Below are positions 39,394-47,323 of a stretch of 64,000 bases of DNA, one piece after another (position 1 is the stretch's first letter; every line of letters starts with the position of its first letter). The notes under the pieces are model-generated. The model had not been told where the DNA came from, made no database searches, and saw only the letters and a program-made list of their open reading frames with translations. The DNA is from Ancylobacter sp. IITR112 (lineage in GTDB: Bacteria; Pseudomonadota; Alphaproteobacteria; Rhizobiales; Xanthobacteraceae), in contig NZ_JBGCUS010000001.1 in the NCBI RefSeq assembly GCF_041415945.1, positions 2,852,001-2,916,000 of the forward strand. Reading direction: 5' to 3'. A program made the translations under genes and the position numbers.

Positions 39394-40365
39394 ATGCCCA
39401 GCAAGATCCTCATCGCCGATATTGGCGGAACCTCCTCCCGCCTCGCCCTGGTCGGCCCGGACGGCGTGCCGCGCGACATCCAGATTCACCGCAATGACGA
39501 TTTCGCCGGCTTCGAGCGGATGATCGAGGCCGATCTCGCCCAGCGCGGCGAGGGTGCGCGCTCCACGGTCGGCGGCGCCGTGCTGGCCGTGGCGGGGCCG
39601 GCCGATGAAGAGGTGATACGGCTCACCAATCGCGACTGGTCGTTTTCCAAGCGCGAGATGCGCCGCTATTTCGGCTGGCAGAAATTCAGCGTGCTGAATG
39701 ATTTCGAGGCGCTGGCGCTCGGCGTGCCGGCACTCGCGGCCGAGGACCTCGTCGCCGTCGGCGGCGGCCATGCCGAGCGCGACGCGCCGATCCTGGTGTG
39801 CGGGCCCGGCACCGGCTTCGGCACCGCCATGCTGGTGAAGACCGGCCGCAACCGCATGGTGCTGACCGGCGAAGGCGGGCGGGTACGGCTCGGCGCCGCC
39901 GATTCGGAAGAAGCGCTGCTGCTCGGCCATATGGTGCGCGAGCTCGGCCCCGTCGTGGTGGAGCACGCGCTCTCCGGCTCGGGCCTTGCCCGCGTTCACC
40001 GCATCCTCTCCGGCGCCAGCCTGGCCCCGGAGGACGTGATCGCGGCGGCACGGCGCGACGAGGACGCGGCCCGGCACAGTTGCCATGTGTTCCTGCGGCT
40101 GTTCGGCCGCATCGCCGGCGATCTCGCGCTCATCACCAATGCGCGCGGCGGGGTGTTTCTCGCCGGCGGCGTCTCGGTGGGGCTGGCCCCGCTCTTCGCC
40201 GACTCCGCCTTCCGCGCCGCCTTCGAGGAGCATCCGCCCTTCGAGGCGCGGCTGGCGGAGATTCCGGTGCACGTCATCACCCACCCGACGCCGGGGCTGA
40301 TCGGCTGCGGGCAGTTCGGCGGCCGGGTGGCGCGCACGCTCAAGCCGGGCCTGCGGGTGGTGTAA
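39394..40365 (+). CDS. glk: glucokinase (Glk family)
   Basis: Phosphorylates glucose to glucose 6-phosphate. The ASKHA fold shows the phosphate-1 motif ILIADIGGTSSRLALV, VAGPADEEVIRLTNRDW, VLNDFEALALGVPAL with the catalytic Asp, GPGTGFGTA and the C-terminal GGVFLAGGVS. 323 aa is the normal length for this bacterial ATP-dependent type, which lacks the ROK zinc motif. The 3' end overlaps the convergent pseudouridine synthase gene by 26 bp. Confidence 0.92.
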   Translation: MPSKILIADIGGTSSRLALVGPDGVPRDIQIHRNDDFAGFERMIEADLAQRGEGARSTVGGAVLAVAGPADEEVIRLTNRDWSFSKREMRRYFGWQKFSVLNDFEALALGVPALAAEDLVAVGGGHAERDAPILVCGPGTGFGTAMLVKTGRNRMVLTGEGGRVRLGAADSEEALLLGHMVRELGPVVVEHALSGSGLARVHRILSGASLAPEDVIAAARRDEDAARHSCHVFLRLFGRIAGDLALITNARGGVFLAGGVSVGLAPLFADSAFRAAFEEHPPFEARLAEIPVHVITHPTPGLIGCGQFGGRVARTLKPGLRVV

Positions 40366-41122
40366 CGCCGGCGCGCGGCGTGAAGGCTGCGGCATCCGCC
40401 AGCGCTTCCAGCGCGGCGGGGTCGAAGCCGGCGCGCTGCAGCGTGGCCCGCATATGCGGGGGCAGCGGCGCCCGCACATCCACCGCCTCACGCCCCTTCT
40501 TCTGCGGGATCACCGCCCGGCGCGAATGCAGATGCAGGATCGGCCCGCCCGGCAGGCGGGAGGCGCCGCCATAAATGCTGTCGCCGAGAATCGGGTGGCC
40601 GATGGCGTCGAGATGCACCCGCAATTGATGGGTGCGCCCTGTGAGCGGGGAGAGCGCCAGCACCGCCAGCCCCTCGCCCTGCGCGATCATCTCCCATTCG
40701 GTGACGGCTTCCTGCCCACGGGGATCCACCGCCATCCACCAGCCGCGCGTCGGCGAACGCTTGGCGAGGCGCAGCTCGATCCGCCCGCGTGTCTCCGCCG
40801 GCACGCCGCGCACCACCGCCATATAGGTCTTGCCCACCGTGCCGTCGGCGAACGCCTTGCCGAGGTCGGCCAGCGCCTTGCGATGGCGGCCAAGCACCAG
40901 ACAGCCGGAGGTGTCCTTGTCGAGCCGGTGCGCCAGTTCCGGCGCATTGGGCAGGCCGAAGCGCAGCGCGTCGAGATGGTCGGCCAGCGTCTCGCCGCCT
41001 TTCGGTCCCTTGTGCACGGCAAGGCCGGCCGGCTTGTCGATGACCAGCATCATGCCGTCGCGGTGGAGCACGCGGGCGGCGATGTCGAAGGCGGGCGGGG
41101 CGGGCGTGACGGTGTCGCTCAT
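40340..41122 (-). CDS. RluA-family pseudouridine synthase
   Basis: 260-residue RNA pseudouridine synthase. The catalytic motif HRLDKDTSGCLVLGRH carries the invariant Asp. LVIDKPAGLAVHKGP precedes it and the LSPLTGRTHQLRVHLDAIGHPILGD block follows. There is no S4 RNA-binding domain, which favours an RluA/TruC-like enzyme acting on tRNA or a specific rRNA site; the exact position cannot be inferred. Start at MSDTVTPAPP (41122). Confidence 0.93.
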   Translation of the reverse strand: MSDTVTPAPPAFDIAARVLHRDGMMLVIDKPAGLAVHKGPKGGETLADHLDALRFGLPNAPELAHRLDKDTSGCLVLGRHRKALADLGKAFADGTVGKTYMAVVRGVPAETRGRIELRLAKRSPTRGWWMAVDPRGQEAVTEWEMIAQGEGLAVLALSPLTGRTHQLRVHLDAIGHPILGDSIYGGASRLPGGPILHLHSRRAVIPQKKGREAVDVRAPLPPHMRATLQRAGFDPAALEALADAAAFTPRAGVTPPAGPA

Positions 41123-41164
41123 CGCGCCGTCACACCACAAAGCCGCCCGCGCGTCGAGAGGCGG

Positions 41165-41947
41165 CTATTTCGCCACCCAGCCGCCATCCATCTGCTGCAG
41201 GGCACCGGTGATCGAGCGCGCCGCGTCGCTGGCGAGGAACACCGCCAGCGCCGCCACCTCCTCGACGGTCACGAACTGCTTGGTCGGCTGCTCCGCCAGC
41301 AGCATGTCCTTCACCTGCTGCTCGGTCATGCCGCGCGCCTTCATGGTGTCGGGAATCTGCTTTTCCACCAGCGGCGTCCAGACATAGCCGGGGCAGATGG
41401 CGTTGACGGTGATGCCGAACGGCGCCGTCTCCAGTGCCACGGTCTTGGTGAGGCCGGCAATGCCATGCTTGGCGGCGACATAGGCGGATTTGAACGGCGA
41501 GGCCACAAGCGCATGGGCGGAGGCGGTGTTGATGATGCGGCCCCAGTGCCGCGCCTTCATGCCCGGCACGGCGGCCTTGATGGCATGGAAGGCGGCGGAA
41601 AGGTTCAGCGCCAGGATGAGATCCCATTTGTCGTCCGGGAACTCCTCCACCGGCGCGACATGCTGCATACCGGCATTGTTGACGAGGATGTCGACCGAGC
41701 CGAGTTCCTTTTCCGCATAGGCCACCAGCCCGGCGCAGGCCGCCGCCTTGGTCAGGTCGGCGTCGGAATAAAGCGCGCGGACGCCGAACTCGCTTTCGAT
41801 GCCGGCGCGCAGCGCCTCGATCTCGGCGGCGTCGCCGAAGCCGTTCAGCGTGACATTCACCCCCTCGGCGGCGAAGGCGCGGGCGATGGCGAGGCCGATG
41901 CCACTGGTGGAGCCGGTGACGACGGCGTTCTTACCCTTCAGGGACAT
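41165..41947 (-). CDS. bdhA: 3-hydroxybutyrate dehydrogenase (SDR)
   Basis: 260-residue short-chain dehydrogenase. The cofactor motif TGSTSGIGLAIARAF, NNAGMQHVAPVEEFPDDKWD, the catalytic Tyr-Lys pair in SAYVAAKHGIAGLTK and NAICPGYVWTPLVEKQIPD match 3-hydroxybutyrate dehydrogenases closely, including the substrate-binding Gln in AGMQHV and the trailing GGWVAK. It oxidises (R)-3-hydroxybutyrate to acetoacetate, the usual end of polyhydroxybutyrate breakdown. A GAGGA ribosome site supports the start. Confidence 0.93.
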   Translation of the reverse strand: MSLKGKNAVVTGSTSGIGLAIARAFAAEGVNVTLNGFGDAAEIEALRAGIESEFGVRALYSDADLTKAAACAGLVAYAEKELGSVDILVNNAGMQHVAPVEEFPDDKWDLILALNLSAAFHAIKAAVPGMKARHWGRIINTASAHALVASPFKSAYVAAKHGIAGLTKTVALETAPFGITVNAICPGYVWTPLVEKQIPDTMKARGMTEQQVKDMLLAEQPTKQFVTVEEVAALAVFLASDAARSITGALQQMDGGWVAK

Positions 41948-41970
41948 AGTAAATTCCTCATGCGACAGGA

Positions 41971-41990
41971 CGGGCGGCCGCGGCCGCCCG
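41971..41990. repeat. 20-bp perfect palindrome upstream of bdhA
   Basis: CGGGCGGCCG followed directly by its reverse complement, with no spacer, 23 bp before the bdhA start and after the collagen-like gene. It may be a transcription stop for the upstream gene or an operator. With GC content this high some chance palindromes are expected, but 20 perfect bases is long. Confidence 0.45.
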
Positions 41991-42057
41991 CTGGATTCTA
42001 GGGCGGAGCGATGACGTCGCCATCACCGCCCCGCCTCGGCATGGGCCCGGACGCGGA

Positions 42058-42516
42058 TCAGGGCTGCTTGAGGCAGACCGCGACCACTTCCTTCACCGGG
42101 TGCTCGCAGGCGACGACGGTCTTGCCGCCATCATCGGCGAAGGAGGCGATGTGCTGGAAGCTACGCTCGGTATTGACGCAGTAGCCCGAGACGATCACCT
42201 CGCCGCTCTCGCAGCCGCTGGTGCAGCCCGCCGCCGGGCACGGCGCGGCGCGCACGGTCAGCGACGAGGCGCCGGGCGCCCCGGCCGCGCCGGCCGTGCC
42301 GGCAGGGCCCTGCGGACCAGTAGGACCGGCCGGGCCAGCGGGACCGGCGGGGCCGGCCGGGCCGGTGGCGCCGGCGGGACCGGCAGGGCCGGCAGGGCCC
42401 GCGGGACCGGCGACACCGGCCTCGCCCTTCGGGCCGGCGGGGCCGGACGGCCCCTCGAAGCAGGCGGCGAGAGGCAGCGCGAGCGCCGCCACGAGAATGA
42501 ATGTGTAAGCCTTCAT
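42058..42516 (-). CDS. collagen-like lipoprotein with Cys-rich C-terminal domain
   Basis: 152-residue predicted lipoprotein. The signal peptide ends at LAAC (Cys19). Immediately after comes a run of 21 uninterrupted Gly-X-Y triplets (residues 22-84), mostly Gly-Pro-Ala, enough to form a short collagen triple helix. The last 65 residues contain six cysteines and a [13 protein letters not shown] end, probably a disulfide-stabilised head. Triple-helix lipoproteins can trimerise and project from the membrane; surface exposure is inference. Lacking hydroxyproline, stability would come from Pro at X and charged residues near the start (GPKGEA). Confidence 0.85.
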   Translation of the reverse strand: MKAYTFILVAALALPLAACFEGPSGPAGPKGEAGVAGPAGPAGPAGPAGATGPAGPAGPAGPAGPTGPQGPAGTAGAAGAPGASSLTVRAAPCPAAGCTSGCESGEVIVSGYCVNTERSFQHIASFADDGGKTVVACEHPVKEVVAVCLKQP

Positions 42517-42640
42517 GGAACCCCCAATTGACGAACCGGCACCTGTATCCTGCTCCGGCGCACAGCGCCCCACAAGGGCGAAGCGTGCCGAACGTTTCGC
42601 CTGAAACGCCGCTGTCTCGTCGCCCCCGGTCCGGGAGCGC

Positions 42641-42666
42641 GTGACGGGCACCGTGGCGCCCGTCAC
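42641..42666. repeat. inverted repeat between the collagen-like gene and zur
   Basis: GTGACGGGC (42641-42649) pairs with GCCCGTCAC (42658-42666), 9 bp perfect around an 8-bp loop, in the divergent region about 50 bp before zur. It could be an operator for either gene. No known consensus is recognised. Confidence 0.4.
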
Positions 42667-42699
42667 GGCACTGTCATGGCGCCGCGACCGGGGAGGGTC

Positions 42700-42723
42700 T
42701 ATAATGCTTGTATGTCGATTATA
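42700..42723. promoter_or_regulatory. TATAAT-N12-ATTATA inverted repeat over the zur start
   Basis: A perfect 6-bp inverted repeat spans the predicted -10 element (TATAAT, 42700-42705) and the first codons of zur. Binding there would block both promoter and start codon, suiting autoregulation. It is AT-rich like known Fur-family boxes but does not match a Zur consensus I can quote. Confidence 0.4.
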
Positions 42724-43269
42724 CCTTCGCCGCCCGCCAGCCCGCATGCGCAAGAGCACCATGGCCACGACCATGACCATGCCGCCTGCGTGGCGAGCGC
42801 CATCGCCCGCTTCGAGGCGCGCTGCGCGCGCAGCGGCGCCCGGCTGACCCCGCTGCGCCGGCGCGTTCTGGAAGAGCTCGCCGACAGCCACACCCCGCTC
42901 GGCGCCTATGAGCTGGTGGAACGGCTCGGCGCCTCCGGCGAGAAGCCGCCGCCCATGTCGGTTTACCGGGCGCTGGACTTTCTCGTCGGCGAGGGCCTCG
43001 CCCACCGCATCGAGAGCCGCAACGCCTATCTCGTCTGCGGGCGCGAGCACGGCCCGGAGGATGTCATCGTCTTCCTCATCTGCGAGGGCTGCGGCGTGAC
43101 GGCGGAAGTCGCCTCCCACGCCATCGGCCGTGATCTGGCCTGGGCGACCCGCGCCGAGGGCTTCACCCCGCGCACACCGGTGGTGGAGATCGCCGGCACC
43201 TGTGCCAAGTGCCGCGCCACCGCCGGCACGCAGGCCGCCTCTCCCCCGCGCGCTGAGGCCGCCCGTTGA
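42712..43269 (+). CDS. zur: Fur-family regulator, probably Zur
   Basis: 185-residue metalloregulator. A His-rich N-terminus (EHHGHDHDH) precedes the winged helix ([29 protein letters not shown] ... [29 protein letters not shown]). The C-terminal dimerisation domain has the structural zinc cysteines as CEGC and CAKC. The pattern fits Zur, the zinc-uptake repressor, better than Fur or PerR. Start at 42712 ([10 protein letters not shown]) lies about 7 nt after a TATAAT, so the mRNA may be leaderless; an ATG at 42676 would lie upstream of that box. Confidence 0.85.
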   Translation: MSIIPSPPASPHAQEHHGHDHDHAACVASAIARFEARCARSGARLTPLRRRVLEELADSHTPLGAYELVERLGASGEKPPPMSVYRALDFLVGEGLAHRIESRNAYLVCGREHGPEDVIVFLICEGCGVTAEVASHAIGRDLAWATRAEGFTPRTPVVEIAGTCAKCRATAGTQAASPPRAEAAR

Positions 43270-43339
43270 CGCACTGCCCGCCCCGGCTTACCCCCTGTCG
43301 CACGCCGCGCCCGCCAGGCGCGCCCCTTGTCCCCGGACG

Positions 43340-44653
43340 ATGAACGCCATGGACGCTGCCACCACCGCCCCCGTCGTCGCCCCCGATCTGGAAGCCGCCG
43401 GCCCCGCCCCGCGCCGCCTCACCGTCGCGGTGAAGGTGGGCAACATCACCGTCGGCGGCGGCGCGCCGGTCGTCGTGCAGTCAATGACCAATACCGACAC
43501 GGCGGACGCGGAAGGCACCGCCCGGCAGGTCGCCGCGCTCGCCCGCGCCGGCTCGGAAATCGTCCGCATCACCGTGGACCGGGACGAGGCCGCAGCCGCC
43601 GTGCCTGAGATCAAGGAGCGCCTGCTGAAAATGGGGCTCGACACCCCCATTGTCGGCGACTTCCATTACAATGGGCATCTTCTGCTGACGAAGTACCCGG
43701 ATTGCGCGCAGGCGCTCGACAAATACCGCATCAATCCCGGCAATGTCGGCTTCGGCGAGAAGCGTGATCGCCACTTCACCACCATCGTCGAGCAGGCGAT
43801 CCGCTACCGCAAGGCGGTGCGCATCGGCGCCAATTGGGGCTCGCTCGACGGCGATCTGCTCACCGCGCTGATGGACGAAAACGCCAAGCTGCCCCGCCCG
43901 GCGGAAGCGCGCGCCGTGACCCGCGAGGCGCTGGTGCGCTCGGCCCTGCTCTCCGCCGCGCTGGCCGAAGAGATCGGCCTGCCGCGCGACCAGATCATCC
44001 TGTCCGCCAAGGTCTCGGCGGTGCAGGATCTCATCACCGTCTATGCCGAACTGGCGCGGCGCGCCGATTACGCGCTGCATCTCGGCCTCACCGAGGCTGG
44101 CATGGGCTCCAAGGGCATCGTCGCCTCGTCCACCGCCATGGGTGTCCTTTTGCAACAAGGCATCGGCGACACGATCCGCGTTTCGCTCACCCCCGAGCCC
44201 GGTGGCGACCGCACCCGCGAGGTGACGGTGGCGCAGGAAATGCTGCAGACGATGGGCCTGCGCACCTTCGTGCCGCTGGTCGCCGCCTGCCCCGGCTGCG
44301 GGCGCACCACCTCCACCACCTTCCAGGAACTGGCCTTCGAGGTGCAGGATTTCATCCGCACCTCGATGCCGGAATGGAAGAAGCGCTATCCCGGCGTCGA
44401 GACGCTGAACGTCGCGGTCATGGGCTGCATCGTCAACGGGCCGGGCGAGTCGAAGCATGCCGATATCGGCATCTCGCTGCCCGGCACCGGCGAGTTCCCC
44501 ACCGCGCCGGTCTATCTCGACGGCAAGAAGGCGATGACGCTGCGCGGGCCTTCCCTGCGCGAGGATTTCAAGAAGATCGTCGAAGACTATGTCGAGCGCC
44601 GCTTCGGCGTCACCGGCTCGGCCCCGGTGCAGGGCATCGACGCGGCGGAGTGA
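43340..44653 (+). CDS. ispG: 4-hydroxy-3-methylbut-2-enyl diphosphate synthase
   Basis: Fe-S enzyme of the non-mevalonate isoprenoid pathway that converts MEcPP to HMBPP. Landmarks are [53 protein letters not shown], and the cluster cysteines in [20 protein letters not shown] plus [14 protein letters not shown]. 437 aa from the first ATG (43340); a second ATG nine bases on is equally possible. Ends overlapping the region of the rhodanese start. Confidence 0.96.
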   Translation: MNAMDAATTAPVVAPDLEAAGPAPRRLTVAVKVGNITVGGGAPVVVQSMTNTDTADAEGTARQVAALARAGSEIVRITVDRDEAAAAVPEIKERLLKMGLDTPIVGDFHYNGHLLLTKYPDCAQALDKYRINPGNVGFGEKRDRHFTTIVEQAIRYRKAVRIGANWGSLDGDLLTALMDENAKLPRPAEARAVTREALVRSALLSAALAEEIGLPRDQIILSAKVSAVQDLITVYAELARRADYALHLGLTEAGMGSKGIVASSTAMGVLLQQGIGDTIRVSLTPEPGGDRTREVTVAQEMLQTMGLRTFVPLVAACPGCGRTTSTTFQELAFEVQDFIRTSMPEWKKRYPGVETLNVAVMGCIVNGPGESKHADIGISLPGTGEFPTAPVYLDGKKAMTLRGPSLREDFKKIVEDYVERRFGVTGSAPVQGIDAAE

Positions 44654-44658
44654 GCGCG

Positions 44659-45054
44659 ATGCGCAAGGGCTACAAGCAGTTGCTCGCCGAGGCCGACGCC
44701 GTCGTCACCGCCATCGACGTTGCAGAAGCAGCCAGCCTGCATGGGCAGGGCGACGTGGTCTTTGTCGATCTGCGCGACCCGCGCGAGCGCGAGCGCGACG
44801 GCGCCATTCCCGGCGCCTTCTCCTGCCCGCGCGGCATGCTGGAATTCTGGATCGACCCGGAAAGCCCCTATGCCAAGCCGGTCTTCGCCGCCGACAAGCG
44901 CTTCGTCTTCTATTGCGCCAGCGGCTGGCGTTCGGCGCTGGCGACCAAGACGGCCCAGGAGATGGGGCTCGCCAGGGTCTGCCACCTCACGGGCGGCTTC
45001 ACCGCCTGGAAGGCGGCCGGCGGCACCGTCGAGGCGCTGCCGGCAAAGGGCTGA
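44659..45054 (+). CDS. rhodanese-like domain protein
   Basis: 131-residue single rhodanese domain. The active-site loop is FYCASGWRSALAT with the sulfur-carrying cysteine, preceded by VVFVDLRDPRERERDGAIPGAFSCPRGMLEFW and followed by HLTGGFTAWKAAGG. Such proteins carry persulfide between thiols. A GTG at 44650 overlapping the ispG stop (GTGA) is an alternative start adding three residues. It is downstream of ispG, an Fe-S enzyme, but a sulfur-donor role there is speculation. Confidence 0.9.
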   Translation: MRKGYKQLLAEADAVVTAIDVAEAASLHGQGDVVFVDLRDPRERERDGAIPGAFSCPRGMLEFWIDPESPYAKPVFAADKRFVFYCASGWRSALATKTAQEMGLARVCHLTGGFTAWKAAGGTVEALPAKG

Positions 45055-45139
45055 GGAAGCCGCGTCCGCGCTCCCTCGCCTCTCGCTCGAGCGTGCTCGC
45101 GCGACGGGGACACGGGTCGCGTGAGGAAAGCGCGCCCGA

Positions 45140-45165
45140 CAGAGAATGAGATCATTCCTCTGTTT
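45140..45165. terminator. hairpin between convergent rhodanese and histidine kinase genes
   Basis: CAGAG-AATGA (45140-45149) pairs with TCATT-c-CTCTG (45152-45162), ten base pairs with one bulge and a 2-nt loop, followed by TTT. AT-rich inner stem and weak U-tract make it a modest terminator, placed where two genes converge. Confidence 0.4.
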
Positions 45166-45193
45166 CGGTGCAACAGTGGAAACGCCCAGCGCG

Positions 45194-46549
45194 TCAATGG
45201 CGGACGGCCGCGCTCCTTCCCGCTCCCAGATCGACCGTGACCCTGAGACCGGGGCGGTCGGCGCGGTTGGCGAGTGTGAGGCGGGCGCCGATGCGCGCCG
45301 CCGCCGTCTGCGCGATGGCGAGGCCGAGGCCCGAGCCGGAGCCGGAGGCGGCGCGGCCGCGGTAGAAGCGCTGGCACGCAAGGGCAAGCTCCCCGGCGGG
45401 TATGCCCGGGCCCTCATCCTCGATCACCAGCCGGTCCGCCCCCTCCAGCCGCCAGTGAATCTCTCCCGCCGCCATGTGCTGGACGGCGTTCTCCTGAAGA
45501 TTGCGCAGCACGAGGGCCAGCATGTCGCGGTCGACCCGCCGGCCGCTCTGCGCCAGCGCCGGATCGAGGCGGGTGACGACGCCGGGCGGGTGCGGCACCG
45601 CCTCGGCCATGTCGCGGACCAGAGCGCCGAGGGCGATGTCCCTCGCCGTGCCGACCGCGCCGGTGTCGAGCCGTGCCAGAGCGAGAAGCTGCGTCACCAG
45701 ACGACCGGTCCTGTCGACCGAGACGATGATCTGCCGCAGCGCCTTCCCCCGCAATTCGCCGTCGCCGGCGGCAAGGGCGACCTGCGCCTGGGTCTTCAGC
45801 CCCGCGAGCGGCGTGCGCAGTTCATGCGCGGCGAAGGCGGTGATCTCGCGCTCATGGGCGCGTGCCGCCTCGACCTTGGCGAACAGCCCGTTCAGCGCGT
45901 CGATCAGCGGCTGGATCTCGCGCGGCGCCTCATCCGGCGCCACCGGGCGCATATCCTCACCCTCGCGCGCGGCAATGTCGGCCGCCGCCCGGCTGAGAGG
46001 GCGAAGGCCCCGCCCGAGACAGAGCCAGATCAGCAGTCCCAGCAGCGGGAGGACCAGCACCGCCGGAACCGCGAGGCCGGCGACGAGATCCTGCACCAGC
46101 CGGTCGCGCAGCCCCAGCCGGTCGCCGACGGCCACCCGCACGCCTTTCGCGGGGTCCTCGATCGTATAGACGCGCCAGGTCTCGCCCTCTATCTCGCGGT
46201 CGGAAAAGCCCGCGCTCTCGCCGGTCAGCGCCGCGTCGGGCGCGCCGGAGGAACGGGCGATCAGGCGCCCGTCAAACGACCAGATCTGGCAGGAAAGCTG
46301 CCGCTCATAGCCGGTGTCGGCTGGCAGCGGCAGCGGCGCGGGCGCCGCCGCCCCGCCCGCCATCGCGCCATCGGCGCCCGTTGCCATGGCCAGCGAGTGG
46401 ACCATGCGCGCCGCCTCCTGCAGCCGGGCATCGAGCACATGCTCCAATTCGCTGCGGCTGCCGACGCTGATCCAGCCGATGGCGCACAGCCAGATCGCAC
46501 CCGTGGCCGCCAGCAGGATGACGAACAGTCGTCCCCGCAGCGAGGTCAT
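45194..46549 (-). CDS. two-component sensor histidine kinase (QseC/PmrB/TctE type)
   Basis: 451-residue membrane kinase. Two helices (about 7-29 and 156-177) flank a periplasmic sensor of 125 residues, then a HAMP-like linker (LGRGLRPLSRAAADIAAREGEDM). The H-box is AFAAHELRTPLAGLK with the phospho-accepting His242, followed by NLQENAVQHMAAG (N-box), IEDEGPGIP and GSGSGLGLAI (G-boxes). The periplasmic domain has a single Cys87. Its ATG overlaps the regulator stop (ATGA). The signal is unknown, but the divergent dsbD operon suggests envelope redox or copper stress. Confidence 0.92.
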   Translation of the reverse strand: MTSLRGRLFVILLAATGAIWLCAIGWISVGSRSELEHVLDARLQEAARMVHSLAMATGADGAMAGGAAAPAPLPLPADTGYERQLSCQIWSFDGRLIARSSGAPDAALTGESAGFSDREIEGETWRVYTIEDPAKGVRVAVGDRLGLRDRLVQDLVAGLAVPAVLVLPLLGLLIWLCLGRGLRPLSRAAADIAAREGEDMRPVAPDEAPREIQPLIDALNGLFAKVEAARAHEREITAFAAHELRTPLAGLKTQAQVALAAGDGELRGKALRQIIVSVDRTGRLVTQLLALARLDTGAVGTARDIALGALVRDMAEAVPHPPGVVTRLDPALAQSGRRVDRDMLALVLRNLQENAVQHMAAGEIHWRLEGADRLVIEDEGPGIPAGELALACQRFYRGRAASGSGSGLGLAIAQTAAARIGARLTLANRADRPGLRVTVDLGAGRSAAVRH

Positions 46550-47208
46550 GCCGGCCCCCGCAGCCGGTAGCCGAGGCCGCGCACCGTCTCGATCCTCTCG
46601 CGGCCGAGCTTGGCGCGCAGATTATGCACATAGACCTCGACCGTGTTGCTCTCGACCTCCTCCTGCCAGCCATAAAGCCGCTCCTCCAGATCGCTGCGGG
46701 AGCGGATCATGCCCGGTCGCTCCATCAGCATGGATAGCACCGCGACCTCCCGCCGCGACACTGGAACGGGCGTCTGCGCCAGGGTCACGGTCAGCGTGGC
46801 CGGGTCGAGGGTGAGGTCGCCATGGGTGAGCAGCGGCGCCGCCCGCCCATGGCCCCGCCGCGCCAGGGCACGCAGCCGCGCGGCGAGTTCATCGAGATCG
46901 AAGGGCTTGCCGAGATAGTCGTCGGCGCCGCCATCGAGCCCGCGCACCCGGTCGGCGGTGTCGTCCAGCGCGGTCAGCAGCAGTACCGGCGTCGGGTCGG
47001 CCCGCGCGCGCAGTCGCGCCAGGACATCGAGCCCGGAACCGTCCGGCAGCAGGAGGTCGAGCACCACGGCGTCGAAGCACGACGCCGCGAGGGCGGCCAG
47101 CGCGTCGGCGCAGGTACCCACGGCATCGACCCTCAGCCCGGCCAGCGTCAGCCCGGCGCGGATGCCGTCCGCCAGCACGGCGTCGTCCTCGACCAGAAGT
47201 ATGCGCAT
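46546..47208 (-). CDS. OmpR-family response regulator (QseB/PmrA/TctD type)
   Basis: 220-residue regulator. The receiver has the acidic pocket (LLVEDDA), phospho-acceptor Asp51 (AVVLDLLLPDGSGL), Thr in LLLTALDD and Lys in YLGKPFDLDEL. The C-terminal winged helix contains VPVSRREVAVLSMLMERPG, SNTVEVYVHNLRAKLG and the ETVRGLGYRL end typical of the PmrA/QseB branch. ATG at 47208 is chosen; a GTG one codon upstream is possible. A CTTAAG-N5-CTTAAG box lies 52 bp upstream, between this gene and dsbD. Confidence 0.92.
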   Translation of the reverse strand: MRILLVEDDAVLADGIRAGLTLAGLRVDAVGTCADALAALAASCFDAVVLDLLLPDGSGLDVLARLRARADPTPVLLLTALDDTADRVRGLDGGADDYLGKPFDLDELAARLRALARRGHGRAAPLLTHGDLTLDPATLTVTLAQTPVPVSRREVAVLSMLMERPGMIRSRSDLEERLYGWQEEVESNTVEVYVHNLRAKLGRERIETVRGLGYRLRGPA

Positions 47209-47259
47209 CACGCCCTGTTCATCCTAGCGCCGCCCCTGTGCACCAGCCTGCACCTCCAG

Positions 47260-47276
47260 CTTAAGGCTGGCTTAAG
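47260..47276 (+). promoter_or_regulatory. PmrA-type direct repeat CTTAAG-N5-CTTAAG
   Basis: Two perfect CTTAAG half-sites with a 5-bp spacer (one turn centre to centre) match the box recognised by PmrA/QseB-like regulators. It lies in the 115-bp divergent region between the two-component genes and dsbD, 47 bp before the dsbD start. The obvious reading is that the adjacent regulator controls dsbD and itself. Confidence 0.7.
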
Positions 47277-47323
47277 CTGAGAAGTAGAGCGCTGCGCCGC
47301 AACACATCAGGAGCGGTGACGCG

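Noticed and set aside
42221..42508. Plus-strand collagen-like ORF opposite the lipoprotein
   Set aside because: The Gly-Pro-Ala pattern arises from the near-palindromic repeat. It has no signal peptide or ribosome site, and the minus-strand frame has a lipobox and a folded C-terminal domain.
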